From positions 372,001-436,000 of the forward strand of contig NZ_CP137079.1 of assembly GCF_033170155.1 (NCBI RefSeq): a DNA stretch of 64,000 bases, read 5' to 3'. Made by a program: the position numbers and the translations under genes. The notes beneath the pieces are model-generated. The model was given only the letters and a program-made list of their open reading frames with translations, made no database searches and was not told where the DNA came from. Shown here piece by piece: positions 40,859 through 49,914 of this stretch (its first letter is position 1; every line of letters starts with the position of its first letter). Origin of the DNA: Raineyella sp. W15-4 (GTDB lineage: Bacteria; Actinomycetota; Actinomycetes; Propionibacteriales; Propionibacteriaceae).

Positions 40859-41536
40859 TCAGCCGCCGATCGCCCGGCGCTGCACCAGTTCGCCGCGGGC
40901 GAACGCGCCGATCTGCCGGGTGGCGACACCGTCGAAGACCGCGCCGATCCCGCCGCCGATGATCGGGATCCGCTTGGTGGCGAGCACCCCGACGGACTTG
41001 CCGCCGTGGGTGGTGAGCAGGGCGGTGACGACCTTCTCCGACACCACCTCGTAGAGGGCCGGGTTCGCCACCGGAGCGGTGGCGACCAGCAGCGGGGTCC
41101 CGGGCAGCTTGCCCTTCCCGACCAGGCGGGAGACCTCCTCGCCGCCCATCAGGCACATCAGGATCGCGGTCCGCACCCGGGTGTCCTCGATGTCGTAGCC
41201 GCGCAGGTGCGCGATCGCCGCGACCATCCGGGTCTGCAGCACGGCCAGTCCGACCAGATTGATCGGCAGGCTGATCGCGGTGACCACCAGGCCACCGACA
41301 TTGCTGAGGAACCCCGAGGTGGAGGCCAGCGCGATGTGCGAGGTGATCACCGCGTCGATCGCCTCGTCAGGGCGTGGGTGCTTCTGCAGGTGCTTGGCGG
41401 CCACCGACTTCGCGCCCGGCAGCGAGGTCGAGCCGTCGATGGCGAGATCGAGGATGCGGCGCAGGGTCGAACCGGCCGCCACCCGGGCCGCGTTGCGGGA
41501 CACCTCGCCGGAGGTGCCGGTCTGCTCGTCCACCAT
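40859..41536 (-). CDS. EcsC-family protein
   Basis: The 225-residue protein carries the EcsC domain, with helices including LASTSGFLSNVGGLVVTAIS and the Gly-rich C-terminal IPIIGGGIGAVFDG. The family is named after a gene near a Bacillus ABC exporter; its biochemical role is unknown. Two hydrophobic stretches suggest membrane association. ATG 41536 is 6 nt after a TACGCT box. It is divergent from aat. Confidence 0.85.
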   Translation of the reverse strand: MVDEQTGTSGEVSRNAARVAAGSTLRRILDLAIDGSTSLPGAKSVAAKHLQKHPRPDEAIDAVITSHIALASTSGFLSNVGGLVVTAISLPINLVGLAVLQTRMVAAIAHLRGYDIEDTRVRTAILMCLMGGEEVSRLVGKGKLPGTPLLVATAPVANPALYEVVSEKVVTALLTTHGGKSVGVLATKRIPIIGGGIGAVFDGVATRQIGAFARGELVQRRAIGG

Positions 41537-41542
41537 GGGGCC

Positions 41543-41548
41543 AGCGTA
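41543..41548 (-). promoter_or_regulatory. TACGCT -10 box of the EcsC gene
   Basis: On the minus strand TACGCT is followed by GGCCCC and then ATG 41536. Confidence 0.5.
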
Positions 41549-41602
41549 CGTCGTGGCGGGCCGCCGGCCGGTCCGGGAAGTCACCCATCGTCACCGTAGC
41601 CC

Positions 41603-41608
41603 GATAAT
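41603..41608 (+). promoter_or_regulatory. GATAAT -10 box of aat
   Basis: GATAAT is followed by 6 nt and then ATG 41615, again a leaderless arrangement. Confidence 0.5.
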
Positions 41609-41614
41609 GGCTGC

Positions 41615-42337
41615 ATGGCCCGCCCCTATCTCGACCCTGCCCCGCTGCCGGGACCGGGGCAGTGGGTCGGCCAGGACCTCGTCGCGCTGACCCTCGGGAT
41701 GGACGCCCCGTTGGTGATGCGCGCCTACGTCAACGCGATGTTCCCGATGCCGGTGGACGACTGGATCGGCTGGTTCTCCCCGGTGCGGCGCGGGATCCTC
41801 CCGCTGGACGCGCTCCGGGTGCCCCGGTCGCTGCGGAAGAGCGCCCGGCATTACCAGGTGACCGTCGACCGGGACTTCGACGCCGTGCTCGCCGCCTGCG
41901 CCGGCCAGGACCGCGACGGCGGCTGGATCGACCCCGACGTGGTGGCGATCTACACCGAGCTGCACCGGGCCGGCCGGGCGCACTCGGTGGAGACCCGGAC
42001 GCCGGACGGCCGGCTGGTCGGCGGCCTCTACGGGGTCGGCTACGGCGGGCTGTTCGCCGGCGAGTCGATGTTCCACGACCCGCAGGCCGGCCGGGACGCC
42101 TCCAAGGTGGCCCTGATGGGTCTGGTGGCGATGCTGCGGGCCGGCGGTCGGCCCGAGCAGCGGCTGCTCGACGTGCAGTGGCGCACCGACCACCTGGCCA
42201 CCCTCGGGGTGACCGAGATCTCCCGGGAGGACTACCTGGTCCGGCTGCGTCGAGCCGTGGAACTGCCGCAGCCCGCCTGGGTGATGCCGCCCGACTGGCG
42301 GACCGGGTGCCTGCCCACGGCTAGCCTGGGCCAGTGA
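41615..42337 (+). CDS. aat: Leucyl/phenylalanyl-tRNA-protein transferase
   Basis: The 240-residue enzyme adds Leu or Phe from aminoacyl-tRNA to proteins with N-terminal Lys or Arg, marking them for ClpAP-type degradation. Motifs are AYVNAMFPM, GWFSPVRRGILPLD, and GVGYGGLFAGESMF with DASKVAL after it, as in E. coli Aat. It begins 6 nt after GATAAT. Its stop overlaps the next start (GTGATG). Confidence 0.94.
   Translation: MARPYLDPAPLPGPGQWVGQDLVALTLGMDAPLVMRAYVNAMFPMPVDDWIGWFSPVRRGILPLDALRVPRSLRKSARHYQVTVDRDFDAVLAACAGQDRDGGWIDPDVVAIYTELHRAGRAHSVETRTPDGRLVGGLYGVGYGGLFAGESMFHDPQAGRDASKVALMGLVAMLRAGGRPEQRLLDVQWRTDHLATLGVTEISREDYLVRLRRAVELPQPAWVMPPDWRTGCLPTASLGQ
42322..42327 (+). promoter_or_regulatory. 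TAGCCT -10 box of the mannosyltransferase gene
   Basis: TAGCCT lies inside the end of aat, followed by 6 nt and then GTG 42334, which makes GTG 42334 the favoured start over ATG 42337. Confidence 0.5.
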
Positions 42338-43956
42338 TGCGTACGTCCTGGTTGCCGCCGGCCGGACTGACCTGGCGGAACAGCCCGCGGGTCGGCCTGG
42401 GGCTGATCCTGCTCGCCACGGTGCTGACCGTGGCGATCGGCGCGCTCGGCCCGTCGGCGGTGACGCTGACCCTGGGCCCGCGGACGTCCCTGCTGCCGCC
42501 GTACTACCTGCCGTCCGGGCTGATCCCCGTCCCGGGGGAGTGGGTGGTCTCCGGGGTGTTGTTCGCCGCGGTGATCATCGGCGGCGTCGGTCTGTCGATC
42601 GCGGTCCGGGCGCTCCGTGACGGCTGGACACCCAAGGTCTGGCGGGTGTTCACCTTCGGCGTGGTGCTCAACCTGGCGACGTTGACGGTGCCACCGCTGA
42701 CCTCCGCGGACGTGCTGATGTACGCGGCCTACGGCCGGCTGCAGGCCCTCGGGATGAATCCGTACGACATCACCCCGGCGGCGGTGTTCCGCAGCCAGTT
42801 CGACCCGGTGCTGCGGTGGACCGAACGGCCCTGGCAGGACACCCCCAGCGTGTATGGGCCGATCATGACCTGGGTGCAGCTGCTGGCCAACCGGTTCGGC
42901 GGGGTCAACATGCACGACATCGTCTTCTGGTTGCAGCTGTCCGCGTTCGTCCCGTTCCTGGTCACCAGCGCGGTGGTGGTCTGGCTCGCCCACGGCGACG
43001 AGCAGCTCAAGGGCCGGGCCGCACTGCTCACCATCGCCAACCCGCTGCTGATCTGGGCGATCACCGCCGGCGCGCACAACGAGGGCTGGTCGGTGATGTT
43101 CGCCATGCTCGGCATCATGCTGATGCGCCGGACCTCGGTCGGGGCCGGGGTGATGATCGGCCTGGCCGGCGCCTGCAAGCTCAGCATCGGCCTGTACGGG
43201 GTGGCGATGGTGTGGGGCTACCGGCGCCAACCGCGCAAGCTGGCCGGGCTGGTGGCCGGCACCGCACTGTCGATGGGGCTGCTCTACGGGCTGTTCGCGC
43301 CCGGGGCACTGTTCGCCGCGCTGCGCAACACCGCCTACGTCTCGGTCGGGTCGTGGGCCCAGCCGTTCTACACCGTGCTGACCTATTACCTCACCGTCCC
43401 GGCGGCGACCGGGGTGCTCAATCTCTTCTCCGTCGCCGGCACCGCGATCGTCGCCTGGATGCTGTCCCGGGTGCTGCCCTGGCATCCGATCGCCGGCACC
43501 CCCGAGGGGGTGGCGCCCGACCGGGACCCGATCACCGTCGCGGTCCGCACCGCCCTGCTGCTGTCGGTCGGCTGGCTCACCACCTCGCTCTACACCCTGT
43601 CCTGGTACGACCTGATCGCCTGGGCACCGCTGGTGCTGATCGGCCCCAGCTGGCTCGACGGGCTGTTCATCTGGCGCGGGGTCTTCCTCTCGCTGTCCTA
43701 CATCCCCGGCCGCGGCTTGGACTACGGGGAGAGCCTCAGCGCGGTCGCCGCACGGATCCGGGACACCTTCTCCCCGGCCGTCCAGTGGGCGGTGCTCGCC
43801 GTGATCGCCTGGTGGTGGCACCAGGACGCGCTGCGCCGCCGGGCGGACCGGACCGGCCCGGCCCCGACGCTGCGGGAACGCTGGTGCGGTGCGCTGGCCA
43901 CCGTCGGCTCCTATCGGGACGCGCTCGTGCACCGGGGCCGACCGCCGTTAGGCTGA
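42334..43956 (+). CDS. MptB-like polyprenol-phosphate-mannose-dependent mannosyltransferase
   Basis: The 540-residue GT-C glycosyltransferase has about thirteen membrane segments. Family signatures are SADVLMYAAYGRLQALGMNPY just after helix 3, with the acidic catalytic pair in its first loop, and PSVYGPIMTW. Such enzymes (MptA/MptB, GT87/DUF2029-type) build the alpha-1,6-mannan core of lipomannan or similar envelope glycolipids. Whether it is MptB itself or a paralogue is not decided. GTG 42334 is set by the TAGCCT box. Confidence 0.8.
   Translation: MMRTSWLPPAGLTWRNSPRVGLGLILLATVLTVAIGALGPSAVTLTLGPRTSLLPPYYLPSGLIPVPGEWVVSGVLFAAVIIGGVGLSIAVRALRDGWTPKVWRVFTFGVVLNLATLTVPPLTSADVLMYAAYGRLQALGMNPYDITPAAVFRSQFDPVLRWTERPWQDTPSVYGPIMTWVQLLANRFGGVNMHDIVFWLQLSAFVPFLVTSAVVVWLAHGDEQLKGRAALLTIANPLLIWAITAGAHNEGWSVMFAMLGIMLMRRTSVGAGVMIGLAGACKLSIGLYGVAMVWGYRRQPRKLAGLVAGTALSMGLLYGLFAPGALFAALRNTAYVSVGSWAQPFYTVLTYYLTVPAATGVLNLFSVAGTAIVAWMLSRVLPWHPIAGTPEGVAPDRDPITVAVRTALLLSVGWLTTSLYTLSWYDLIAWAPLVLIGPSWLDGLFIWRGVFLSLSYIPGRGLDYGESLSAVAARIRDTFSPAVQWAVLAVIAWWWHQDALRRRADRTGPAPTLRERWCGALATVGSYRDALVHRGRPPLG
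43949..43954 (+). promoter_or_regulatory. TAGGCT -10 box of pheA
   Basis: TAGGCT is followed by GACCGG and then GTG 43961. The box overlaps the stop codon of the mannosyltransferase gene. Confidence 0.55.
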
Positions 43957-43960
43957 CCGG

Positions 43961-44920
43961 GTGCCTCCTCTGACCTACGGATATTTCGGCCCGGCCGGGA
44001 CCTTCACCCACCAGGCGCTGCTGCTGATCGCCGCCGACGAGGATGTGCTGACCCCGTTCCGGTCCGTGGTCGCCGCGCTGGACGCGGTCCGTGCCGGGGA
44101 GATCGACGCCGCCTTCGTCCCGATCGAGAACTCCCTGGAGGGCGGGGTCAGCGCCACCCTGGACTACCTGGCCGACGACTCGCAGCCGCTGATGATCCGC
44201 CGGGAGGTGCTGCTGCCGGTGGAGTTCGCGCTGTGCGTACGCCCCGGCACCGCGCTCGGCGACGTACGCGCCGTGCTCACCCACCCGCACGCCGCCGCGC
44301 AGACCCGGCTGTGGGTGGCCCGGCACCTGCCCCGCGCCGTCGTCACCGAGGGCCCCTCGACGGCCGGGGCGGCGGTCGAGGTGGCCGACCCGGATTCCCC
44401 CCACGACGCGGCGATCTGTGCCCGGGTGGCGGGGGAGATGAACGGTCTGGAGATCCTCGCCGACGGCATCGCCGACAACGAGGACGCGGTGACCCGGTTC
44501 GTCGTCGTCACCCGGCCGGCCACCCCGTCGCCGGCGACCGGCGCCGACAAGACCACCCTGGTCGCCTACATGCGGGTCGACCGGTCGGGGTCGCTGCTCG
44601 GCATCCTGGAACAGATCGCCGGACACGGGGTGAACATGACCCGGATCGAGTCCCGGCCGACCAAACAGGCGCTGGGCAGCTACTGCTTCTCGATCGACGC
44701 GGAGGGTCACATCGACGACCCGCGGATGCAGGAGACGCTCACCGGGCTGCACCGGGTGTGCGCCAAGGTGACCTTCCTCGGCTCCTACCCGCGGGCGGAC
44801 CGGCAGGCGCCGATCCTCGACGAGGGGCAGACCAACGAGGCGTACGCCGCCGCCCGGCAGTGGCTGGACGGGCTGCGCCACCCGGGCGGCGAGAGCCGCG
44901 GCCGCCCGGGACAGCGGTAG
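43961..44920 (+). CDS. pheA: Prephenate dehydratase
   Basis: The 319-residue enzyme converts prephenate to phenylpyruvate in phenylalanine biosynthesis. The PDT domain shows GPAGTFTHQAL at the start, PIENSLEGGV, and the catalytic TRF motif in EDAVTRFVVV. A C-terminal ACT domain (about 200-280) carries the Phe-binding ESRPTK motif, so feedback inhibition by phenylalanine is expected. There is no chorismate mutase domain. GTG 43961 is 6 nt after a TAGGCT box. Confidence 0.96.
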   Translation: MPPLTYGYFGPAGTFTHQALLLIAADEDVLTPFRSVVAALDAVRAGEIDAAFVPIENSLEGGVSATLDYLADDSQPLMIRREVLLPVEFALCVRPGTALGDVRAVLTHPHAAAQTRLWVARHLPRAVVTEGPSTAGAAVEVADPDSPHDAAICARVAGEMNGLEILADGIADNEDAVTRFVVVTRPATPSPATGADKTTLVAYMRVDRSGSLLGILEQIAGHGVNMTRIESRPTKQALGSYCFSIDAEGHIDDPRMQETLTGLHRVCAKVTFLGSYPRADRQAPILDEGQTNEAYAAARQWLDGLRHPGGESRGRPGQR

Positions 44921-44923
44921 GCT
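44918..44923 (+). promoter_or_regulatory. TAGGCT -10 box of the lipoprotein gene
   Basis: TAGGCT spans the pheA stop codon, followed by 6 nt and then ATG 44930. Confidence 0.5.
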
Positions 44924-44929
44924 GCGGCC

Positions 44930-45472
44930 ATGTCGAGGACCTTCCGGGTGGCCGCCGCGGCCGCGGTGGCCGGCACGGTGCTCACCGGTGGCACGCTGCT
45001 GGCTGGGTGCGCCGCAGGGACGACACCGGTGACCCCGGCGACGCCCACCCCGACGGCGGTCGCACCCGGTGGCACCCTGCAGCGCCCGCTCTACTCACTG
45101 GTGGTCCCGCAGGGCTGGACGGATCTCGGGTCGTCCGACACCTCCGGCCAGATCGACGCCTACCTCGCCAGGGACGGGCTGAGCTCCGGGGTGTCGTTCA
45201 GCGTCTACCTCGACGCCAGCGGCCGGACCCGCGAGACCCTGGTGCAACAGGCCAAGGCGGCGATGCCGGGAGCCACCGACGCCCCGGCGGTGACCGTGGG
45301 CGGCAAGCAACTGACCGGGCTGCAGGCCGAGGCCGAGGGCCTGGTGCTGCACCAGTACTACGTCGAGACCGGCGGCACGCTGGTGGCGCTGAACTGGTCC
45401 TGGCCCAAGGACGACCAGACCGCCCCCGCCGACGTCCAGCGGATCCTCGACAGCCTCACCTGGGCACCCTGA
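44930..45472 (+). CDS. Putative lipoprotein of the LpqN/LpqT type
   Basis: The 180-residue protein has a signal peptide ending in the lipobox LLAGC (Cys27), a short Thr/Pro linker, and a domain beginning YSLVVPQGWTDLG. That opening resembles the Mog1/PsbP-like domain of actinobacterial LpqN/LpqT lipoproteins, which lie on the outer face of the membrane. The function is unknown. Its 3' end overlaps the convergent lipid kinase gene by 17 bp. Confidence 0.75.
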   Translation: MSRTFRVAAAAAVAGTVLTGGTLLAGCAAGTTPVTPATPTPTAVAPGGTLQRPLYSLVVPQGWTDLGSSDTSGQIDAYLARDGLSSGVSFSVYLDASGRTRETLVQQAKAAMPGATDAPAVTVGGKQLTGLQAEAEGLVLHQYYVETGGTLVALNWSWPKDDQTAPADVQRILDSLTWAP

Positions 45473-47030
45473 GCACCAGTGCCCCCGGCACCACCTCGGC
45501 GGTGAGCCGGGTGCAGGTGCCCTGCGGGTCGCCGTCCAGCTCGTAGCGGTCCGGGTGGTCCACGACGATCTCGACGCTCCGCCCGGTCAGCCGGCGCAGC
45601 CGCTCGTCGGTGCGGTCGCCGCGGGTCAGCACCCGGGTGAAGACGCTCAGCCAGTCGCGGATCCCGCGCGGGGAGGCGACCACCAGGTCGAGCAGCCCGT
45701 CGTCGGCGCGGGCGTCCGGCATCAGCTGGATGCCGCCCTGGAGCAGGCCGACGTTGCCGATCAGCACCAGATGGGCCCGGGTGCGCAGCGCCGGCTCCCC
45801 GTCCAGCGAGATCCGGGTGTCCAGCGCCGGGTGGTTGGCGTGCCGGGCGGCCGACAGCACGTACGCCCCGTTGCCGATCGCCCGCTTCAGCTCCGTGGCG
45901 GCCTCCCCGACGATCGCCGCGTCGATGCCGATCCCGGCCATCACGCAGAAGTGGTCCGGTTCGCCGTCGTCGGCCTGCATCCGGATCAGGTCGATGGTCC
46001 GGTCCTCGCCCTCGAAGGCAGTCTCCAGGGCCCGGACCTCGTCGAGCGGGATCGCCAGGTTGCGGGCGAGCAGGTTGCCGGTGCCCGCCGGGACGACGGC
46101 CAGCGGGATGCCGGTGCCCGCCAGGCCGGCCGCGATCACCCGTACGGTCCCGTCGCCGCCGGCACCGATCACCAGGTCGACCCCCTTGCGGACCGCGATC
46201 GCCGTCATCTCGATCCCGGGATCGTCCTCGGTGGTCGGCAGCCAGATCGCCCGCCGCCAGCCGCGGCCGGTGAGCTCGAACTCGACATGGCGGACGAAGG
46301 TGGGCACGTCGAGCACCTTCGTCGGGTTGTAGATCACCGCCGCCCGGGGCTGCTCCTCGGTCTCCGTGGTCCCGGCGTCCCGATCGGTGGGGGCCGGGTC
46401 GGCGTGCACGTGCACCCGGGTCAGCAGCAGCGCCCAGCCGGCCGACAACGCCCCCCACAGGGCGCCGCCGACGATGTCGGAGAACCAGTGCGCGCCCAGG
46501 CCCCACCGGTCCAGGCCGTAGAACAGCACCAGCACCGCGCCGCCGACCCACCAGCCGCGGGTGGTGGCGTGCGACTGCCGGGTGGTCATCATCGTCGCGG
46601 TGATCATCACCACCGCCGTCATCACGGCGGCCAGGTGCGCGGACGGGTAGCCCCAGCCGCTCACCCCGAGGATGTCGGGGGCGGTGGCCGGGCGCGGCAT
46701 CCGCAGCACCACCTTCGCGACCTCGACGCCGGCCCAGGACAGCGCGACGGCGAGCAGGATCGCCCAGGTGAGCTCCCGCAGCCGACGCCGGTAGGCCCAC
46801 CAGGCCAGCACCGCCAGGCCGGTGTAGAGCACCACCGGGGCGCCGACCACGCCGATCGAGGCCAGCACCTGGAACGGGCCGCCGGCGCGGTCCAGCGGCG
46901 GGTCGAGCAGCAGCGCCCGGTCGAGCGGGCCGAGCAGCCCGGACGCCGCCGCTGCGGTCCACACCACGTACGCCAGCAGCAGCGCCGGCGGCAGCCACCG
47001 GCGAAGATGGCGGGGAAGGGGCCGGGACAT
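45456..47030 (-). CDS. PAP2 phosphatase fused to a diacylglycerol-kinase-like domain
   Basis: The 524-residue protein combines two lipid-acting modules. The N-terminal half (about 1-205) is a membrane PAP2 phosphatase with KVVLRMPRP, YPSAH and the final GLGAHWFSDIV catalytic motif. The C-terminal half (about 225-524) is a DAGK/sphingosine-kinase-like catalytic domain with YNPTK, the ATP-site IGAGGDGTVR and PAGTGNLLARN. One module removes and the other adds a phosphate on lipids, so a phosphatidic or polyprenyl lipid cycle is suggested. ATG 47030 is 6 nt after TAGGAT. Confidence 0.88.
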   Translation of the reverse strand: MSRPLPRHLRRWLPPALLLAYVVWTAAAASGLLGPLDRALLLDPPLDRAGGPFQVLASIGVVGAPVVLYTGLAVLAWWAYRRRLRELTWAILLAVALSWAGVEVAKVVLRMPRPATAPDILGVSGWGYPSAHLAAVMTAVVMITATMMTTRQSHATTRGWWVGGAVLVLFYGLDRWGLGAHWFSDIVGGALWGALSAGWALLLTRVHVHADPAPTDRDAGTTETEEQPRAAVIYNPTKVLDVPTFVRHVEFELTGRGWRRAIWLPTTEDDPGIEMTAIAVRKGVDLVIGAGGDGTVRVIAAGLAGTGIPLAVVPAGTGNLLARNLAIPLDEVRALETAFEGEDRTIDLIRMQADDGEPDHFCVMAGIGIDAAIVGEAATELKRAIGNGAYVLSAARHANHPALDTRISLDGEPALRTRAHLVLIGNVGLLQGGIQLMPDARADDGLLDLVVASPRGIRDWLSVFTRVLTRGDRTDERLRRLTGRSVEIVVDHPDRYELDGDPQGTCTRLTAEVVPGALVLRVPR

Positions 47031-47036
47031 GGAACG

Positions 47037-47042
47037 ATCCTA
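47037..47042 (-). promoter_or_regulatory. TAGGAT -10 box of the PAP2-kinase gene
   Basis: On the minus strand TAGGAT is followed by CGTTCC and then ATG 47030. Confidence 0.55.
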
Positions 47043-47069
47043 GGCGTCCCCGCCGCCGCGGAGGGCGGC

Positions 47070-47075
47070 TAGGCT
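47070..47075 (+). promoter_or_regulatory. TAGGCT -10 box of serS
   Basis: TAGGCT is followed by 7 nt and then GTG 47083. It is only 27 bp from the divergent TAGGAT box, so the two core promoters overlap. Confidence 0.55.
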
Positions 47076-47082
47076 GACCATC

Positions 47083-48351
47083 GTGATTGATCCCAAGCTG
47101 CTGCGCTCCGACCCCGACCGCGTACGCGCCTCGCAGAGGGCCCGCGGGGAGTCCGCGTCCGCCGTCGACGACCTGCTCGCCCTGGACGAGAAGCGCCGCA
47201 CCGCGATCACCGCGTACGAGACCCGACGCGCCGAGCAGAAGGACCTCGGCAAGCTGGTCGGCCGGGCCAAGGGGGCGGAGAAGCAGGAGCTGCTGGAGCA
47301 CACCAAGGTGCTCGCCGCCGAGGTGAAGGAACTGGAAGCCACGAGCAAGGAGGCCGACGCCGTCTTCACCGACCGGCTGCGCGGCCTGGGCAACCTGATC
47401 GCCCCCGGCGTGCCGACCGGCGGCGAGGACGACTTCGTGGTGATCGAGGCGATCGGCACCCCCCGCGACTTCGCGGCCGAGGGATTCACCCCGCGCGACC
47501 ACCTCGAACTCGGGGAGATCCTCGGCGCGATCGACATGGAGCGCGGCGCAAAGGTGTCCGGCTCCCGGTTCTACTACCTCACCGGGGCGGGCGCCGAACT
47601 GGAACTGGCGCTGATCAACCTGGCGATGCGCAAGGCGCTGGACTGGGGCTTCACCCCGATCATCCCGCCGGCGCTGGTGAAGCCGGCCGCGATGGAGGGC
47701 ACCGGCTTCCTCGGCCAGGCCGCCGAGGACGTCTACCGGCTGGAGCGCGACGACATGTACCTGGTCGGCACCGCCGAGGTGCCGCTGGCCGGCTACCACA
47801 TGGACGAGATCGTCGAGTCGCTGCCGAAGCACTACGTCGGCTACAGCCCGTCCTACCGGCGCGAGGCCGGATCGTACGGCAAGGACACCCGCGGCATCTT
47901 CCGGGTGCACTGGTTCGACAAGGTCGAGATGTTCGTCTACTGCGACCCCGACGACGCCGAGCGGGAGCACCACCGGCTGCTCGGCTTCGAGAAGGAGTTC
48001 CTCGAGGCACTGGAGCTGCCGTTCCGGGTGATCGATGTGGCCTCCGGCGACCTCGGGCTGTCGGCCGCGAGGAAGTTCGACTGCGAGGCCTGGCTGCCCA
48101 CCCAGCAGACCTACCGTGAGGTCACCTCGACGTCCAACTGCACCGACTTCCAGGCCCGCCGGCTCAACATCCGCGGCCGGTTCGAGGACGGCACCGCGCC
48201 GCTGGCGACCCTCAACGGTACGCTGTGCGCGGTGACCCGGATCATCGTCATGCTGCTGGAGAACCACCAGCAGGCCGACGGATCGGTCCGGGTGCCGACG
48301 GCCCTGCGGCCCTACCTCGGGCGCGACGTCCTGCGGCCCCTCCAGGGCTGA
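47083..48351 (+). CDS. serS: Serine-tRNA ligase
   Basis: The 422-residue class II synthetase charges tRNA-Ser. The N-terminal coiled-coil arm (about residues 25-105) that grips the long variable arm of tRNA-Ser is followed by the catalytic core with motif 2 [14 protein letters not shown] and motif 3 region [19 protein letters not shown]. The GTG start follows a TAGGCT box by 7 nt. Two tRNA-Ser genes lie 3 and 11 kb downstream but are not obviously linked in transcription. Confidence 0.97.
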   Translation: MIDPKLLRSDPDRVRASQRARGESASAVDDLLALDEKRRTAITAYETRRAEQKDLGKLVGRAKGAEKQELLEHTKVLAAEVKELEATSKEADAVFTDRLRGLGNLIAPGVPTGGEDDFVVIEAIGTPRDFAAEGFTPRDHLELGEILGAIDMERGAKVSGSRFYYLTGAGAELELALINLAMRKALDWGFTPIIPPALVKPAAMEGTGFLGQAAEDVYRLERDDMYLVGTAEVPLAGYHMDEIVESLPKHYVGYSPSYRREAGSYGKDTRGIFRVHWFDKVEMFVYCDPDDAEREHHRLLGFEKEFLEALELPFRVIDVASGDLGLSAARKFDCEAWLPTQQTYREVTSTSNCTDFQARRLNIRGRFEDGTAPLATLNGTLCAVTRIIVMLLENHQQADGSVRVPTALRPYLGRDVLRPLQG

Positions 48352-48360
48352 GTCCTGCGG

Positions 48361-49158
48361 GTGCCCGGGAGCTGGCGGCCACGCCTGGTGGCCCTCGACA
48401 TCGACGGCACGATCGTCGACCACGACTCGGTGCTGCCCGCGCCGCTCGGCGACGCCATCCGGCGGATCGCGGCGCAGGGCACCCGGGTGGTGCTGTCCAC
48501 CGGCCGGTCCTGGCACGACACCCGCGACCTGGCCGACCGGCTGGACCTGCCGGAGGGGCCGTACGTCTGCTCGAACGGGGCGGTGGTGGTCCGCTACCCG
48601 CCGATGGACGTGCTCCGGATGGTCACCTTCGACCCGGCCGACGTGATCGAGCGGGTGCAGCGGATGGCTCCGCAGGCGCTGATCGCGGTCGAGGAGGTCG
48701 GCCGAGGCTACCGGCTCAACGCCCCGTTCCCGCCCGGCGACCTGTCCGGCACGATGGAGGTGGTCGGGGTGGACGACCTCGCCTCCCGGCCGGTCACCCG
48801 GGTGATCGTCCGTGACCCCGGCAGCTCACCCGAGGACTTCCTCGACCTGGCCGAACGGCTCGGTCTGCACGGCGTCTCGTACTACATCGGCTGGAGCGCC
48901 TGGCTCGACATCGCCCCTGAGGGCGTGCACAAGGCGATGGCACTGGCCGATGTCTGTGCCCGCCGCGGGATCGACCCGGCCGATGTGCTGGCCCTCGGCG
49001 ACGGCCGCAACGACATCGAGATGCTGCGCTGGGCCGGTCGGGGCGTGGCCCTCGGCGACGCCCCGCTGGAGGTCCGGCTCGCCGCCGACGCGGTCACCGG
49101 GACGTTCGACGAGGGCGGCACCCTCGCCGAACTGTCCCGGTGGTTCGACCTGGACTGA
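48361..49158 (+). CDS. HAD-superfamily hydrolase, Cof type
   Basis: The 265-residue phosphatase has HAD motif I LVALDIDGTIVDHD (nucleophile Asp14), motif II LSTGRS and the Cof-family motif III/IV ALGDGRNDIEMLRWAG. It should dephosphorylate a small sugar phosphate or cofactor. GTG 48361 starts 9 bp after the serS stop, so it is probably cotranscribed with serS. The substrate is unknown. Confidence 0.9.
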   Translation: MPGSWRPRLVALDIDGTIVDHDSVLPAPLGDAIRRIAAQGTRVVLSTGRSWHDTRDLADRLDLPEGPYVCSNGAVVVRYPPMDVLRMVTFDPADVIERVQRMAPQALIAVEEVGRGYRLNAPFPPGDLSGTMEVVGVDDLASRPVTRVIVRDPGSSPEDFLDLAERLGLHGVSYYIGWSAWLDIAPEGVHKAMALADVCARRGIDPADVLALGDGRNDIEMLRWAGRGVALGDAPLEVRLAADAVTGTFDEGGTLAELSRWFDLD

Positions 49159-49183
49159 ATCCGGGGCCGGAGCGGTCGGCCGC

Positions 49184-49789
49184 TCAGGCGGCGGCCAGCG
49201 AGGCCTTCCCCTCCGGGGCGGCGGGACGGGACCCGTCGCTGTGCACCACGACCGCCCGGGCCGTCATCACCTCGTCGCGGCTCGGCGGGGTGAGCTCCCC
49301 GCCCGGCCGGGGCGCCTGCGAGACGCCGGCGGCCTCGGCCCGGGCCCGACGCAGGTGCCGCTTGACGGTCGACAGGGAGCAGCCGAGCCGCTGCGCGATG
49401 GTCTCCAGCGACATGTGCGGGTTCTGCGCCCGCAGCCGGACGATCTCGGCATGGTTGACCTGGTGCGGGGAGGCGGACACACCGGTGAGCGAGTCGAGGT
49501 CGTCCGGGCCGACGGACAGCTCGAGGAGCACCCGCATCCGGCGCCGCTGCGGCTCGGTGGTGCCGGCCACGAAACCGGCCACGTCGTGTTCCACCACCGC
49601 CCGGTAGAGGCAGTCCTGCAGTGCGCAGCACCCCGCGCAGATCGCCGTCGCCCGGCGGGCCATCGCCGACCGTTCCCGACGTTGCTCGGCCGTGGCCGAC
49701 CGACCCGGGTCGTCCTCCAGCAACGGATGCTGGTACAGCTCTGGGTGCGCGGTGCACCCGGCCTCGGTGACAGAAACGCTCACGGTCAT
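49184..49789 (-). CDS. WhiB-like iron-sulfur protein fused to a helix-turn-helix
   Basis: The 201-residue protein begins with a WhiB domain. Four cysteines, Cys12, Cys51, Cys54 and Cys60, follow the pattern C-X38-C-X2-C-X5-C that binds a 4Fe-4S cluster; Cys55 is an extra one. The usual GVWGG turn is replaced by GFVAGTTEPQRRR. A C-terminal extension (about 112-153) is a sigma-region-4/LuxR-like helix-turn-helix, MSLETIAQRLGCSLSTVKRHL. Most WhiB proteins lack a separate DNA-binding domain, so this one could bind DNA on its own. The target is unknown. Confidence 0.85.
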   Translation of the reverse strand: MTVSVSVTEAGCTAHPELYQHPLLEDDPGRSATAEQRRERSAMARRATAICAGCCALQDCLYRAVVEHDVAGFVAGTTEPQRRRMRVLLELSVGPDDLDSLTGVSASPHQVNHAEIVRLRAQNPHMSLETIAQRLGCSLSTVKRHLRRARAEAAGVSQAPRPGGELTPPSRDEVMTARAVVVHSDGSRPAAPEGKASLAAA

Positions 49790-49914
49790 CCCCTACTCGT
49801 GTGACGTATCAGTGTGGTGTTGTCCGTACGGTTGGACGTCCGGACACCTGGGGATGGTTCCCTGACCGGGTGAAAGGTCGGGGGCGGGAAGGTGAACGCC
49901 GGGTTACCGCGGGA

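Noticed and set aside
49165-49190. Hairpin GAGCGG/CCGCTC between the HAD and WhiB genes as a terminator
   Set aside because: The 6-bp stem is short, overlaps the WhiB stop region and could be chance in such GC-rich DNA.
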